From an uncultured Clostridia bacterium (GTDB lineage: Bacteria; Bacillota; Clostridia; Oscillospirales; QAKW01), in contig CALXGQ010000008.1 in assembly GCA_944387895.1 (NCBI GenBank), positions 1-64,000 of the forward strand: 64,000 nt of DNA, written 5' to 3'. Numbering within the stretch: position 1 is the stretch's first letter; each line of letters begins with the position of its first letter. A program made the position numbers and the translations under genes. The notes below the pieces were generated by a model. The model saw only the letters and a list, made by a program, of their open reading frames with translations. It did no database searches and had not been told where the DNA came from. This document shows positions 48,541-57,931 of the stretch, one piece after another.

Positions 48541-50157
48541 CTATTTACTCTTTACTTCCTGTTCAAGCCGCTCAAAGAAGCGATCCCGCAGAGCAAGGAA
48601 TTTTTCCGGCGCGTCCGCAATACGCGAAAGGGTGACGGGAAATTCCTTTTTCAGCATGGAAACGATCCGTTCGTGACGGATAAAGCGCTCCAGCGCTTCC
48701 ATGACGCGGATGTCCTGAATGGCAAACAACAGCTGCTTCAGCCGGATAGAAGGGATCGGACCGGCCTGCGTTGGATAAACCAGAAAATCCGAGCCGGAAG
48801 GACGGCTGTTGGCTCCGTCCGCATTCCAAAAGGGATCAAAAGCGTCGCCGGACGGAGCAATATAATGATTGAACCACGGATGAAACATCCCGACAAGGTC
48901 ATATCTGCGGCAAAGCAGACCAAAGGCACGCACCCGAACGGAAGGAGAAGCGATCAGAAAATTCACCATATCCTTCGACGTATCGATATCCAGGCAGACC
49001 TCACGGTTGAGTATGTCCGTATCCAAAAAACGCTCCATCTCGTGCAGAGGCACGATCGGCGTAGAAGCGAGGCCAAGATCATAAAAGCTTCGCCCGACCA
49101 TAACGTCGGATATCCGATGCCTGGTTATCACATCTCTGATAATTGCGCGGCAGCGGGCATAGCGCTCTTCCTGCTCTACGGCAGGCGCGCAACTGATCTG
49201 AAAGCTGACCCGATCTTCCATGCCGAGCTCTTTCAGGTGCTGCCTCAGCTTGCGGATAAATGATCGGATAAAGGTGGAGAATTTGGGGCTGAATACATCC
49301 TCTTCCGGCTCAAAAAGATCTTCTTCCCGCTGCTCGCGGATCACCTTCAGCTTCGGGCATTCCAGCGTTTCAAGAGAGGGAAAGATCGGCGGAAAGGTAA
49401 AGCTTTCGATTCCGTTTTTCCGCGCCAAAACCAGCCAGCTATCCAGCAGATCATAATGAAACGTGTACTTTCCCTTTTTCTCATTGATCTGCACAAGCTG
49501 AACCATTTCGCTTCCAACAAGGCGGCCGTTATAGGTAACGGGAAATATGGGCGTAATGATATTATTGATCCCATGCTCCGCCGCCAGAGAAAAATATTTC
49601 TCCAGATGGTCCCAATGGAGATTGCAGAACATCGGATAGCGGTAATGCGCCGCGATGCTGCAGGGATCAATATACTGACAGTTGCGGAACCTCTGCTTTG
49701 GGAGCTGAATTGGCAGAACGTGCAGAAGAAAAGAGGAAACCAGCTCTTCCCCGCCGGTTTCAAAATGAATCCGCACTTCATAATCGCCCGGAAAATCCGC
49801 AATGACGCCGATCCACAGAACCGTGAGGTTGCGGTTGACCGTCAGCGTACAGGGGCTTTCAAGAGGGATCAGCGCATCCGGCAGAAGGCACGGCTCATTT
49901 GCCAGATACTCCGGATAGGGATCATCCTCCCGATGGGGCCAGCTCACCGGCGTTTGCGTCACCTGATACAGGAATACCCGTCCCAGATTCTCCTTGCGCA
50001 CCGTTACGGCTTCGCCGCTTTCGCAATCGCTGTAAAGCACGATCTGATAAGCAAACTCCTCGCCGCACAGAGCGCTGGCTCTTTCATATGCCGGCTTGAA
50101 CTCCCTGGTGCCGGGCCTTATTTTTTCCAGACAGGATTGTTGAATGATATGTATCAT
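48541..50157 (-). CDS. GH123-like DUF4091 domain protein, catalytic pair not conserved
   Basis: The 538 residues have an N-terminal beta-sandwich region (about 1-165) and a TIM-barrel with a C-terminal DUF4091 part (MFHPWFNHY and the SGSDFLVYPTQAGPIPSIRLKQL block near 440-490), as in glycoside hydrolase family 123-like proteins. Family members I recall carry Asp-Glu in an ISDEP motif. Here the aligned block is ISCAP (Cys323-Ala324), so hydrolysis by that mechanism is unlikely. The ATG at 50157 lies just past the mltG stop without a clear ribosome site; a TTG at 50172 is an alternative. Coupling to mltG hints at a cell-wall role. Confidence 0.72.
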   Translation of the reverse strand: MIHIIQQSCLEKIRPGTREFKPAYERASALCGEEFAYQIVLYSDCESGEAVTVRKENLGRVFLYQVTQTPVSWPHREDDPYPEYLANEPCLLPDALIPLESPCTLTVNRNLTVLWIGVIADFPGDYEVRIHFETGGEELVSSFLLHVLPIQLPKQRFRNCQYIDPCSIAAHYRYPMFCNLHWDHLEKYFSLAAEHGINNIITPIFPVTYNGRLVGSEMVQLVQINEKKGKYTFHYDLLDSWLVLARKNGIESFTFPPIFPSLETLECPKLKVIREQREEDLFEPEEDVFSPKFSTFIRSFIRKLRQHLKELGMEDRVSFQISCAPAVEQEERYARCRAIIRDVITRHRISDVMVGRSFYDLGLASTPIVPLHEMERFLDTDILNREVCLDIDTSKDMVNFLIASPSVRVRAFGLLCRRYDLVGMFHPWFNHYIAPSGDAFDPFWNADGANSRPSGSDFLVYPTQAGPIPSIRLKQLLFAIQDIRVMEALERFIRHERIVSMLKKEFPVTLSRIADAPEKFLALRDRFFERLEQEVKSK

Positions 50158-50162
50158 CGGAT

Positions 50163-51239
50163 TTATGCCCAAAGCCCCTGATCCACAAGAGAGCGGATCG
50201 TTGCATTATGGCCGTCCAGCGTGGTGTTGAAATAAAATTTACCGTTTTTATCCGTCACAAAATAGTAGTAATCGGTATCGGTGGGGTTCAGCACGGCGTT
50301 GAGCGCTTCAGCACCGGGACAATTCGTCGGCCCCACGGGCAGGCCGGAGCAGGTATAGGTATCATATGCCGCTCTCATCTCCTCGGAATATCCGTCAAGG
50401 GATTCCAGCGTTTCGGCATAGCTCGTCGTTGGATCGGATTGCAGACGCGGCAGGGATTGGGAATTCAGCCGGTTCCAAAAGACGGACGCCACACCGGTCA
50501 TGGACTCCTCGCTGGGAGCTTCCGCCTGCACCACGGCTCCGAACGCGATGAATTCATTCAGCGAAAGACCCATTTCCTCCGCCTTTTTGATCTGATCCTC
50601 CGTGATGTATTCCGTAAAGGCCTTCAGCATCTCATCAACGATCTGGTGCGGCGTGACCGTATCCGCGCGAAATTCATAGGTGGCCGGGAAAAGATAGCCT
50701 TCCAGCTTATAGCCGATCAGGGATTGATCCCGCGCCTCCAGTTCATCGATGAAATCATAATCATAATCGTAGCTGTCCGCCGCCTTCAAAAATTCCTCGG
50801 CGGTGCACAGACCGGACTTGGCAACGATTTCCGCGATCTCGCGCACGGTCTTCCCCTCCGGGATCACGACCTTGACATAGTCCAGCATAACATCCGGTTC
50901 CATCAGCGCTTCGCAAAGCTCCCGATAGGACATATTGGCGTTTAAATAATAAATTCCGTTGTACCACACAAAATCCGGATAATTTTCCTTAATGTAGTTT
51001 AAGAACCGGGCCGATGAACAAATGATGCCGTTTTCCGCCAGCTCCGCAGCGACTTCATTTTCAAAATCGGTCTTTTCAATGGTGAGCGTATACGGAATGT
51101 CCTCCTGATTCCTGCCGGTCTTATCATAATAATACGGCAAATATCCCTTGATTTTCGGCACGGCAAAAATCAGGCCGACGATCACAAAAAGCAGAATAAA
51201 AGCCAAAAGACTCAGCAGCAGAATTTTTTTCTTCGTCAT
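50163..51239 (-). CDS. mltG: Endolytic murein transglycosylase MltG
   Basis: MltG cleaves nascent peptidoglycan strands next to the membrane. The 358 residues have one N-terminal membrane helix (ILLLSLLAFILLFVIVGLIF), a LysM-like subdomain (KVVIPEGKTVREIAEIVAKSG) and the YceG domain with FGAVVQAEAPSEESMTGVASVFWNRL, which includes the catalytic Glu, and SDPTTSY. I chose the ATG at 51239, preceded by GGAGGG. It has its own promoter and overlaps a possible start of the DUF4091 gene. Confidence 0.94.
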   Translation of the reverse strand: MTKKKILLLSLLAFILLFVIVGLIFAVPKIKGYLPYYYDKTGRNQEDIPYTLTIEKTDFENEVAAELAENGIICSSARFLNYIKENYPDFVWYNGIYYLNANMSYRELCEALMEPDVMLDYVKVVIPEGKTVREIAEIVAKSGLCTAEEFLKAADSYDYDYDFIDELEARDQSLIGYKLEGYLFPATYEFRADTVTPHQIVDEMLKAFTEYITEDQIKKAEEMGLSLNEFIAFGAVVQAEAPSEESMTGVASVFWNRLNSQSLPRLQSDPTTSYAETLESLDGYSEEMRAAYDTYTCSGLPVGPTNCPGAEALNAVLNPTDTDYYYFVTDKNGKFYFNTTLDGHNATIRSLVDQGLWA

Positions 51240-51273
51240 GGAGAGCCCTCCTAAAATATAAGCATATGAAAGA

Positions 51274-51302
51274 ATTATACCAAAAAAGCGTATAAAATAC
51301 AA
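51274..51302 (-). promoter_or_regulatory. SigA-type promoter of mltG
   Basis: TTGTAT (51297-51302, minus strand) and TATAAT (51274-51279) at 17 bp spacing. Confidence 0.65.
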
Positions 51303-51309
51303 TAGTTTT

Positions 51310-51349
51310 TACAAAAGAAAAGAGCCGTTTCGAGGAAAAACGGCTCTTT
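51310..51349 (-). terminator. Terminator after purA
   Basis: On the minus strand AAAGAGCCGTTT and AAACGGCTCTTT (51338-51349 and 51319-51330) form a 12-bp perfect stem followed by TCTTTTG. It ends the glnA-like to purA operon. Confidence 0.85.
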
Positions 51350-51354
51350 GGTCA

Positions 51355-52629
51355 TTAAAACATTTCGATATACTGTTCGCGCTCCGGCCCGACAGAAATA
51401 TATTTGATCGGGCAGCCGACAGCCTTTTCCACAAATGCGATGTAGTCCAGCGCGGCCTGGGGCAGCTCTTCTTTGGTTTTACAACCGGAAATATCGCATT
51501 TCCAGCCTTTAAAATACTCATAGATCGGCTTTGCCTCGGTCAGCTCAAGGCCGGTGGGGAAATAATCGATCCGCTGTCCGTTCACTTCATAGGCGACGCA
51601 AACGGGGATTTGATCCAGATAGGAAAGCACGTCCATCTTCGTCAGGGCAAGGCAGGTGGCGCTCTGCATCAGAGTCCCGTAGCGGGAGGCCACCACATCG
51701 AAGCCGCCGACTCTTCTGGGGCGGCCGGTAGCGGCGCCATATTCGCCGCCCGCTTCCCGCAGCTCATCGCCTTTCGGCCCGAAAAGCTCACAGGTGAAGG
51801 GGCCTTCTCCCACGCAGCTGGAATACGCCTTGATGATCCCGATGCTTTCATCCAGCTTCTGATTGGGAATGCCGGCACCGATCGGCGCATAGGCCGCGAT
51901 GGTAGAGGAGGAAGAGGTAAACGGATAAATGCCGAAATCGATATCGCGAAGGGCGCCCAGCTGCGCTTCAAACATTACGCTTTTCCCCGCCTTGATCGCG
52001 TCGTTGAGGAAAATCGTGGTATCGCAGACATACTCCCTGAATGCCATCGCGTAGGTTTCCAGCCAGTTCAGCATTTCCTCTACCTGAAGAGGCTCATGGC
52101 CGTATCCGTTATGCACCGTAAGGTTCTTCCACTCCAAAATCCCTTCCAGCTTCTCGCGCAGCAGCTCCGGATGGCGCAGATCGCCCATACGCAGGGTTTT
52201 CTTCATGTATTTATCCGCATAGACCGGAGCGATCCCGCGCCGGGTGGAACCGAATTTCTTATCTGCCAGCCGATCCTCTTCCAGGCAGTCCAGAAGCTTG
52301 TGATACGGCATACAGATGGTAGCGCGGTCGCTGATCTTGAGATGCCGAGGCGTGATCTGGATGCCGCCCTCGCGCAGCCTTTCCACCTCATGAAAAAGAT
52401 GCTCCGTATCGATCACCATGCCCGGCCCCATCACATTGACCGTTTCATCGCGCAAAATCCCGGAGGGAAGCAAATTCAAAATGAATTTCCCCCGCTCATT
52501 GACGACGGTATGCCCGGCATTGTTGCCGCCCTGATAGCGGCAGACGATATCATATCGCTCCGAAAGCAAGTCCACCATGCGGCCCTTGCCTTCATCTCCC
52601 CAGTTAATTCCTACAACTGCTGTCAACAT
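51355..52629 (-). CDS. purA: Adenylosuccinate synthetase
   Basis: PurA joins IMP and aspartate using GTP on the way to AMP. The 424 residues start MLTAVVGINWGDEGKGRMVDLL (catalytic GDEGKG), with NAGHTVV, the QLGALRDIDFGIYPFTSSSSTIAAYAPIGAG block and GRPRRVGGFD. It follows purB by 15 bp; both enzymes act in AMP formation. Confidence 0.97.
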   Translation of the reverse strand: MLTAVVGINWGDEGKGRMVDLLSERYDIVCRYQGGNNAGHTVVNERGKFILNLLPSGILRDETVNVMGPGMVIDTEHLFHEVERLREGGIQITPRHLKISDRATICMPYHKLLDCLEEDRLADKKFGSTRRGIAPVYADKYMKKTLRMGDLRHPELLREKLEGILEWKNLTVHNGYGHEPLQVEEMLNWLETYAMAFREYVCDTTIFLNDAIKAGKSVMFEAQLGALRDIDFGIYPFTSSSSTIAAYAPIGAGIPNQKLDESIGIIKAYSSCVGEGPFTCELFGPKGDELREAGGEYGAATGRPRRVGGFDVVASRYGTLMQSATCLALTKMDVLSYLDQIPVCVAYEVNGQRIDYFPTGLELTEAKPIYEYFKGWKCDISGCKTKEELPQAALDYIAFVEKAVGCPIKYISVGPEREQYIEMF

Positions 52630-52644
52630 TTTCCAAGCTCTCCC

Positions 52645-54075
52645 TTATACTTTAATCTCTATGTCAACGCCCAGATAGGCTTTGTTTTTTTCCAAAACAG
52701 GGCGTACATACCCGGCAAGAAACTCTTCCGTCTGTTCCGGAGCGAATCCGATAAAGTTCCGGACATTCAGGATGGAATCAAGCTCTTCCTGCGTCAGCCC
52801 GAAGCGGGGATCCTCCAAAATCCGATCCAAAAGATCGTTGGGACATCCCTCCAGTTTGATCTTCTTTGTGACCGCAACGGAATGCTCGCGGATCGCCTCA
52901 TGGATCGCCTGCCGGTCCCCTCCTTTTTTGACGCAGTACATCATGATGTTTTCCGTCGCCATAAAGGGCAGCTCTTCCTTTAAATGGGCGTCCATCACCT
53001 TCGGATAAACCGAACCTCCGGAGATCACATTGATGTAAAGCGACAAAATGCCGTCGATCGCCAGAAAGGCCTCCGGAACGCTAATCCGCTTATTGGCGGA
53101 ATCGTCCAGCGTCCGCTCCAGCCATTGGGTCGCCGCAGTCATGGCCGGATTCAGCGCGTCGATCATCACATAACGCGCCAGAGAAGCGATCCGCTCGGAA
53201 CGCATGGGGTTACGTTTATAGGCCATGGCGGAGGAACCGATCTGCTTTGCCTCAAAGGGCTCGTCAAATTCCTTCATATGGGAAAGAAGACGGATATCTC
53301 CGGCGAATTTGCAGGCGCTTTGCGCGATCCCCGAAAGAACAGACAAAACAAAGTAATCCTCTTTACGGGTATAGGTCTGGCCGGAAACGGGCATCACCTT
53401 TTTGAAGCCCATTTTTTCTGCGATTTTTTTCTCCAGCGCGGTCACTTTCTGATAGTCCCCGTCAAACAGCGACATAAAGCTGGCGCAGGTTCCCGTCGTT
53501 CCCTTGCACCCCAGCAGACGAAGAGAGTCCATCGCCTGATCCACGCGCTCCAGATCCAGCAGAAGATCCTGGATCCAGAGGGTCGCGCGTTTTCCCACGG
53601 TCGTGGGCTGCGCGGCCTGAAAATGCGTATATGCCAGCGTAGGCACGTCCTTATACTTCCCGGCGAACTCCGAAGCGGCGTAAATGGCGTTGATAAGCAG
53701 GCGCTTTACCTCTTCCAGTGCTTCCCGCATCAGAATGATATCGGTATTATCACCCACGTAGCAGGACGTTGCCCCCAGATGAATGATCGGCTTAGCGGAA
53801 GGGCAGGCGTCGCCGTAGGTATGGACATGCGCCATTACGTCGTGGCGCAGCTCCGCTTCATATTCTTTCGCACGGGCGTAGTCGATATCATATATATGTT
53901 CCTTCATTTCAGCGATCTGCTCGTCGGTGATATCCAGGCCAAGCTCCTTTTCGCTTTCCGCAAGGGCAATCCAAAGCTTGCGCCAGGTTGAGAACTTATG
54001 ATCCGCCGAAAAGATCGCCTGCATTTTTTTGCCGGCATAGCGGGTGCAAAGGGGATTTTCGTAGAATTGACTCAT
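52645..54075 (-). CDS. purB: Adenylosuccinate lyase
   Basis: PurB releases fumarate from SAICAR and adenylosuccinate. The 476 residues have ATSCYVGDNTD, AHVHTYGD, and the fumarase-superfamily signature SSAMAYKRNPMRSE near residue 285 with the mobile catalytic loop. The ATG at 54075 is seven bases from GAGGAGG; the ATG two codons earlier is too close. It is twelve bases after pyrG. Confidence 0.96.
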   Translation of the reverse strand: MSQFYENPLCTRYAGKKMQAIFSADHKFSTWRKLWIALAESEKELGLDITDEQIAEMKEHIYDIDYARAKEYEAELRHDVMAHVHTYGDACPSAKPIIHLGATSCYVGDNTDIILMREALEEVKRLLINAIYAASEFAGKYKDVPTLAYTHFQAAQPTTVGKRATLWIQDLLLDLERVDQAMDSLRLLGCKGTTGTCASFMSLFDGDYQKVTALEKKIAEKMGFKKVMPVSGQTYTRKEDYFVLSVLSGIAQSACKFAGDIRLLSHMKEFDEPFEAKQIGSSAMAYKRNPMRSERIASLARYVMIDALNPAMTAATQWLERTLDDSANKRISVPEAFLAIDGILSLYINVISGGSVYPKVMDAHLKEELPFMATENIMMYCVKKGGDRQAIHEAIREHSVAVTKKIKLEGCPNDLLDRILEDPRFGLTQEELDSILNVRNFIGFAPEQTEEFLAGYVRPVLEKNKAYLGVDIEIKV

Positions 54076-54087
54076 CGCCATTCCTCC

Positions 54088-55704
<1,617 letters not shown>

Positions 55705-55711
55705 TCAAGCG

Positions 55712-56299
55712 TCAATCGTCATACATTTTAATAATGTTGCGGGCGATCTCTCCGCGTTTTACGCAATGATCCATCGCCGTTTTTTCGATATATCGGTGCG
55801 CGTCCTGCTCCGACATCTTCAAATGCTCGATCAGCAGGCATTTCGCCCTGTTTACCATACGAAGCTCTTTCATTTTTTCTTCCAGAGTCCAGTTTCTCTC
55901 TTCCAGAGAACGCATTCTTGCCTGGGAAGCGACAAGTAGCTTGACCGCCTGAAAAACACTCTGGCGGCTCACCGGCTTTGCCAGAACAAACACGCCGTAG
56001 TGCTCCATTTCATAGGAAATCTGTTCATAAACGTCATTTTTCACAAATAAAAGCACGCCGGCTCCGCTGTGCTCGACGACGGAAAGCGCAAGCTGCGTTC
56101 CAAATTCATCTTTCAGCGGGGTGTCTATGATCACAATGTCCGGCGGAGCTTCCGACAAGACCCTGCGCGCCTCGCCTGCGCTGGTCGCGGTCTGAAAGGG
56201 ATGAAACTGGCCGGATGGCAGCAGCTCGGTAAAATACCGGCTCGCATTTTCCGAAACAGTAACCAGCAAAACGCTGGTACTGATTGAATCATGAAACAT
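55712..56299 (-). CDS. ANTAR-domain antiterminator with a degenerate receiver domain (NitR-like)
   Basis: The 195 residues comprise a receiver-like domain (about 8-125) and a C-terminal ANTAR RNA-binding domain (about 135-195; VNRAKCLLIEHLKMSEQDAHRYIEKTAMDHCVKRGEIARNII). In the receiver the phospho-acceptor Asp (DIVIIDTPLKDEFG) and Lys (FVLAKPVS) are present, but the usual acidic pair at the start reads VTVSEN and the switch Ser/Thr position is Val (LLFVK). Canonical phosphorylation is therefore doubtful. ANTAR proteins act by preventing terminator formation in leader RNAs; NitR of a solventogenic Clostridium acts at glnA. It is 21 bp after the glnA-like gene. Confidence 0.9.
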   Translation of the reverse strand: MFHDSISTSVLLVTVSENASRYFTELLPSGQFHPFQTATSAGEARRVLSEAPPDIVIIDTPLKDEFGTQLALSVVEHSGAGVLLFVKNDVYEQISYEMEHYGVFVLAKPVSRQSVFQAVKLLVASQARMRSLEERNWTLEEKMKELRMVNRAKCLLIEHLKMSEQDAHRYIEKTAMDHCVKRGEIARNIIKMYDD

Positions 56300-56320
56300 C
56301 TGGCCCTCTCCTTTCGGGAA

Positions 56321-57517
56321 TCAGGAATGAAGAAAATCCACAGGCAAAACGTCATGTAAAAACGCGCTGTTCTCGGCCAGGGCCCTTGCTTCGCCCAGCG
56401 ACAGAGGAAGCGTTTCCAGCGCATCTGTCACCGCGGGAGGCGCCGTAAAGAGATTCAGGTTCACCGGCTCCGGCGGAGTCATGTTTTTTTCCACGCCGTC
56501 CAGCCCGGCATAAATCAGCAGGGCGTATGCAAGATAGGGATTGGCGGTCGGATCCGGAGAGCGCAGCTCGATCCTGCAGGGGTTTTTATGAGAAGCGGGA
56601 ATACGAATCAGCTGGGAACGATTCTCCGGCGACCAGGATATATACTTGGGCGCCTTCATCTCGCCGAATCTGCGGTAGGACTGCTCGGTGGGATTGAAAA
56701 ATACGGTGATATCCCGGATATGATGCAGGATCCCGGCCAGAAACGCCGGCGTGTGATCCACCGAATCCTCGGAATGAACGGAAATATTGATGTGCATCCC
56801 GTTTCCGCTGCTCGCCGGGAGCGGCTTGGGATCAAAGTCCGCATAAAGGCCGTTGCGCCTGGCGATCGTTTTAACGACCGCCTTGAAGGTAACCGCATTA
56901 TCGGCGGCCGAAAGAGGATCGCTGTATTTGAAATCGATCTCCTGCTGCCCCGGCCCTTCTTCATGATGAGAGCTCTCCGGATGGATTCCCATATCCAGCA
57001 GCGTAAAGCAGATCTCGCGCCGGACATTCTCGCCGCAGTCTTCCGGAGCAATATCCATATATCCGGCCGTATCAAACGGTTTGAAGGTCCGGTTTCCTTC
57101 TTCGTCTGTTTTAAAAAGGTAAAATTCAAATTCCGTTCCGATGTTGCAGGTCAGCCCTTTAGCCGCCGCCCGGGCCACCGCGTCTTTCAGGATCCGGCGT
57201 CCATCTTTCTCAAAGGGCGTGCCGTCGGGATATAAAATGTCGCAAAACATCCGCACAACTCTGCCGTTGGTCGGTCTCCAGGGCAAAATACAAAGCGTCG
57301 AGGGATCCGGGCGCAGAAACAGATCGGAATGAAGCTCATCGCCAAATCCCAAAACGGCGGAGGCGTCGAAAGAAATACCGTCTGAAAATGCGCGTTCAAG
57401 CTCCGCCGGCATGATGGCGATATTCTTCTGATTGCCATAGATATCGCAAAAAGCAAGACGGATAAATTTGACGTTTTCCTCTTCAACAAAGGTCATGACA
57501 TCCTCATAGGTATACAT
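56321..57517 (-). CDS. GSI-type glutamine synthetase homologue, short form with altered flap
   Basis: The 398 residues cover the beta-grasp domain (about 1-95; EENVKFIRLAFCDIYGNQKNIAI) and the catalytic barrel: metal ligands in IGTEFEFYLFK and SHHEEGPGQQEIDFKY, substrate His in SGNGMHINISVH, NRSQLIRIPASHK and ELRSPDPTANPYLAYA. Two oddities: it ends about 35-45 residues before the usual GSI C-terminus, and the flap EAP reads MKAP (Lys288 for the ammonia-deprotonating Glu). The Bacillus feedback Arg (R62) region is also different. It may be a weak enzyme or a glutamine sensor. The ATG at 57517 has AAGGAGG upstream. Confidence 0.88.
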   Translation of the reverse strand: MYTYEDVMTFVEEENVKFIRLAFCDIYGNQKNIAIMPAELERAFSDGISFDASAVLGFGDELHSDLFLRPDPSTLCILPWRPTNGRVVRMFCDILYPDGTPFEKDGRRILKDAVARAAAKGLTCNIGTEFEFYLFKTDEEGNRTFKPFDTAGYMDIAPEDCGENVRREICFTLLDMGIHPESSHHEEGPGQQEIDFKYSDPLSAADNAVTFKAVVKTIARRNGLYADFDPKPLPASSGNGMHINISVHSEDSVDHTPAFLAGILHHIRDITVFFNPTEQSYRRFGEMKAPKYISWSPENRSQLIRIPASHKNPCRIELRSPDPTANPYLAYALLIYAGLDGVEKNMTPPEPVNLNLFTAPPAVTDALETLPLSLGEARALAENSAFLHDVLPVDFLHS

Positions 57518-57580
57518 GCTTGTCCTCCTTATTCCGGCATAAAATAAAAATAAGATATCCACCATCTGCCCTGTGAAACC

Positions 57581-57616
57581 GCGAGCACTTTCGCAACCGG
57601 TGAACATCTTTGCCCA
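57581..57616 (-). promoter_or_regulatory. Possible ANTAR target hairpins in the glnA-like leader
   Basis: On the minus strand TGGGC-AAAGAT-GTTCA (57601-57616) forms a short stem with two G-T pairs and a hexaloop having A at 1 and G at 4. After CCGGTT, GCGA-AAGTGC-TCGC (57581-57594) forms a second hexaloop with A at 1 but T at 4. The spacing resembles tandem ANTAR hairpins, but only one loop fits and no strong terminator follows. Confidence 0.35.
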
Positions 57617-57637
57617 TACTCTTTCAATTATATTTTA

Positions 57638-57665
57638 ATTATATCTGAAATGCGCGGATTGTCAA
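57638..57665 (-). promoter_or_regulatory. SigA-type promoter of the glnA-like-ANTAR-pyrG-purB-purA operon
   Basis: A perfect TTGACA (57660-57665, minus strand) and TATAAT (57638-57643) at 16 bp spacing give a leader of about 110 nt. Confidence 0.8.
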
Positions 57666-57747
57666 GTGAAAGGCCATTGAATTTTTCTTTTGATTTTCCC
57701 GTTTTTTTGGGCAAAAACACCAAATGAAAATTTTTTTCGATTTTGCA

Positions 57748-57776
57748 TTGACAAATCCAAAAAGCGAGAGTATAAT
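57748..57776 (+). promoter_or_regulatory. SigA-type promoter of glnN
   Basis: A perfect TTGACA (57748-57753) and TATAAT (57771-57776) at 17 bp spacing. The start would be near 57783, giving a 150-nt leader with two terminator-like stems. Confidence 0.85.
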
Positions 57777-57785
57777 GCAGATATT

Positions 57786-57912
57786 GAAACGGCAATGATG
57801 TCGGGAAATCATTTTTCCTGTATCTGCCGTTTCTTTCATTTTATGCATCGAAAGCGGCAATGGGGTCGTGGAGCATGGGATTGCTTCACCCTCATTGCCG
57901 CTTCATTTTTTG
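57786..57912 (+). promoter_or_regulatory. glnN leader: two hexaloop hairpins, each overlapping a terminator-like stem
   Basis: Hairpin 1 is CGGC-AATGAT-GTCG (57790-57803); its CGGC lies inside the arm GAAACGGCA (57786-57794), which pairs with TGCCGTTTC (57825-57833) before TTTCATTTT. Hairpin 2 is CGGC-AATGGG-GTCG (57855-57868); its CGGC lies inside GCGGCAATG (57854-57862), which pairs with CATTGCCGC (57893-57901) before TTCATTTTTT. Both hexaloops have A at 1 and G at 4, the ANTAR signature. Each hairpin and its terminator exclude each other, so ANTAR binding would permit readthrough into glnN. Confidence 0.65.
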
Positions 57913-57931
57913 AAAGAGAGGTTATCGTAAA

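Noticed and set aside
57777-57827. Inverted repeat GCAGATA/TATCTGC around the glnN start site
   Set aside because: The left arm is almost wholly upstream of the expected transcription start and cannot fold in RNA; seven base pairs with a 37-base gap is weak as an operator.
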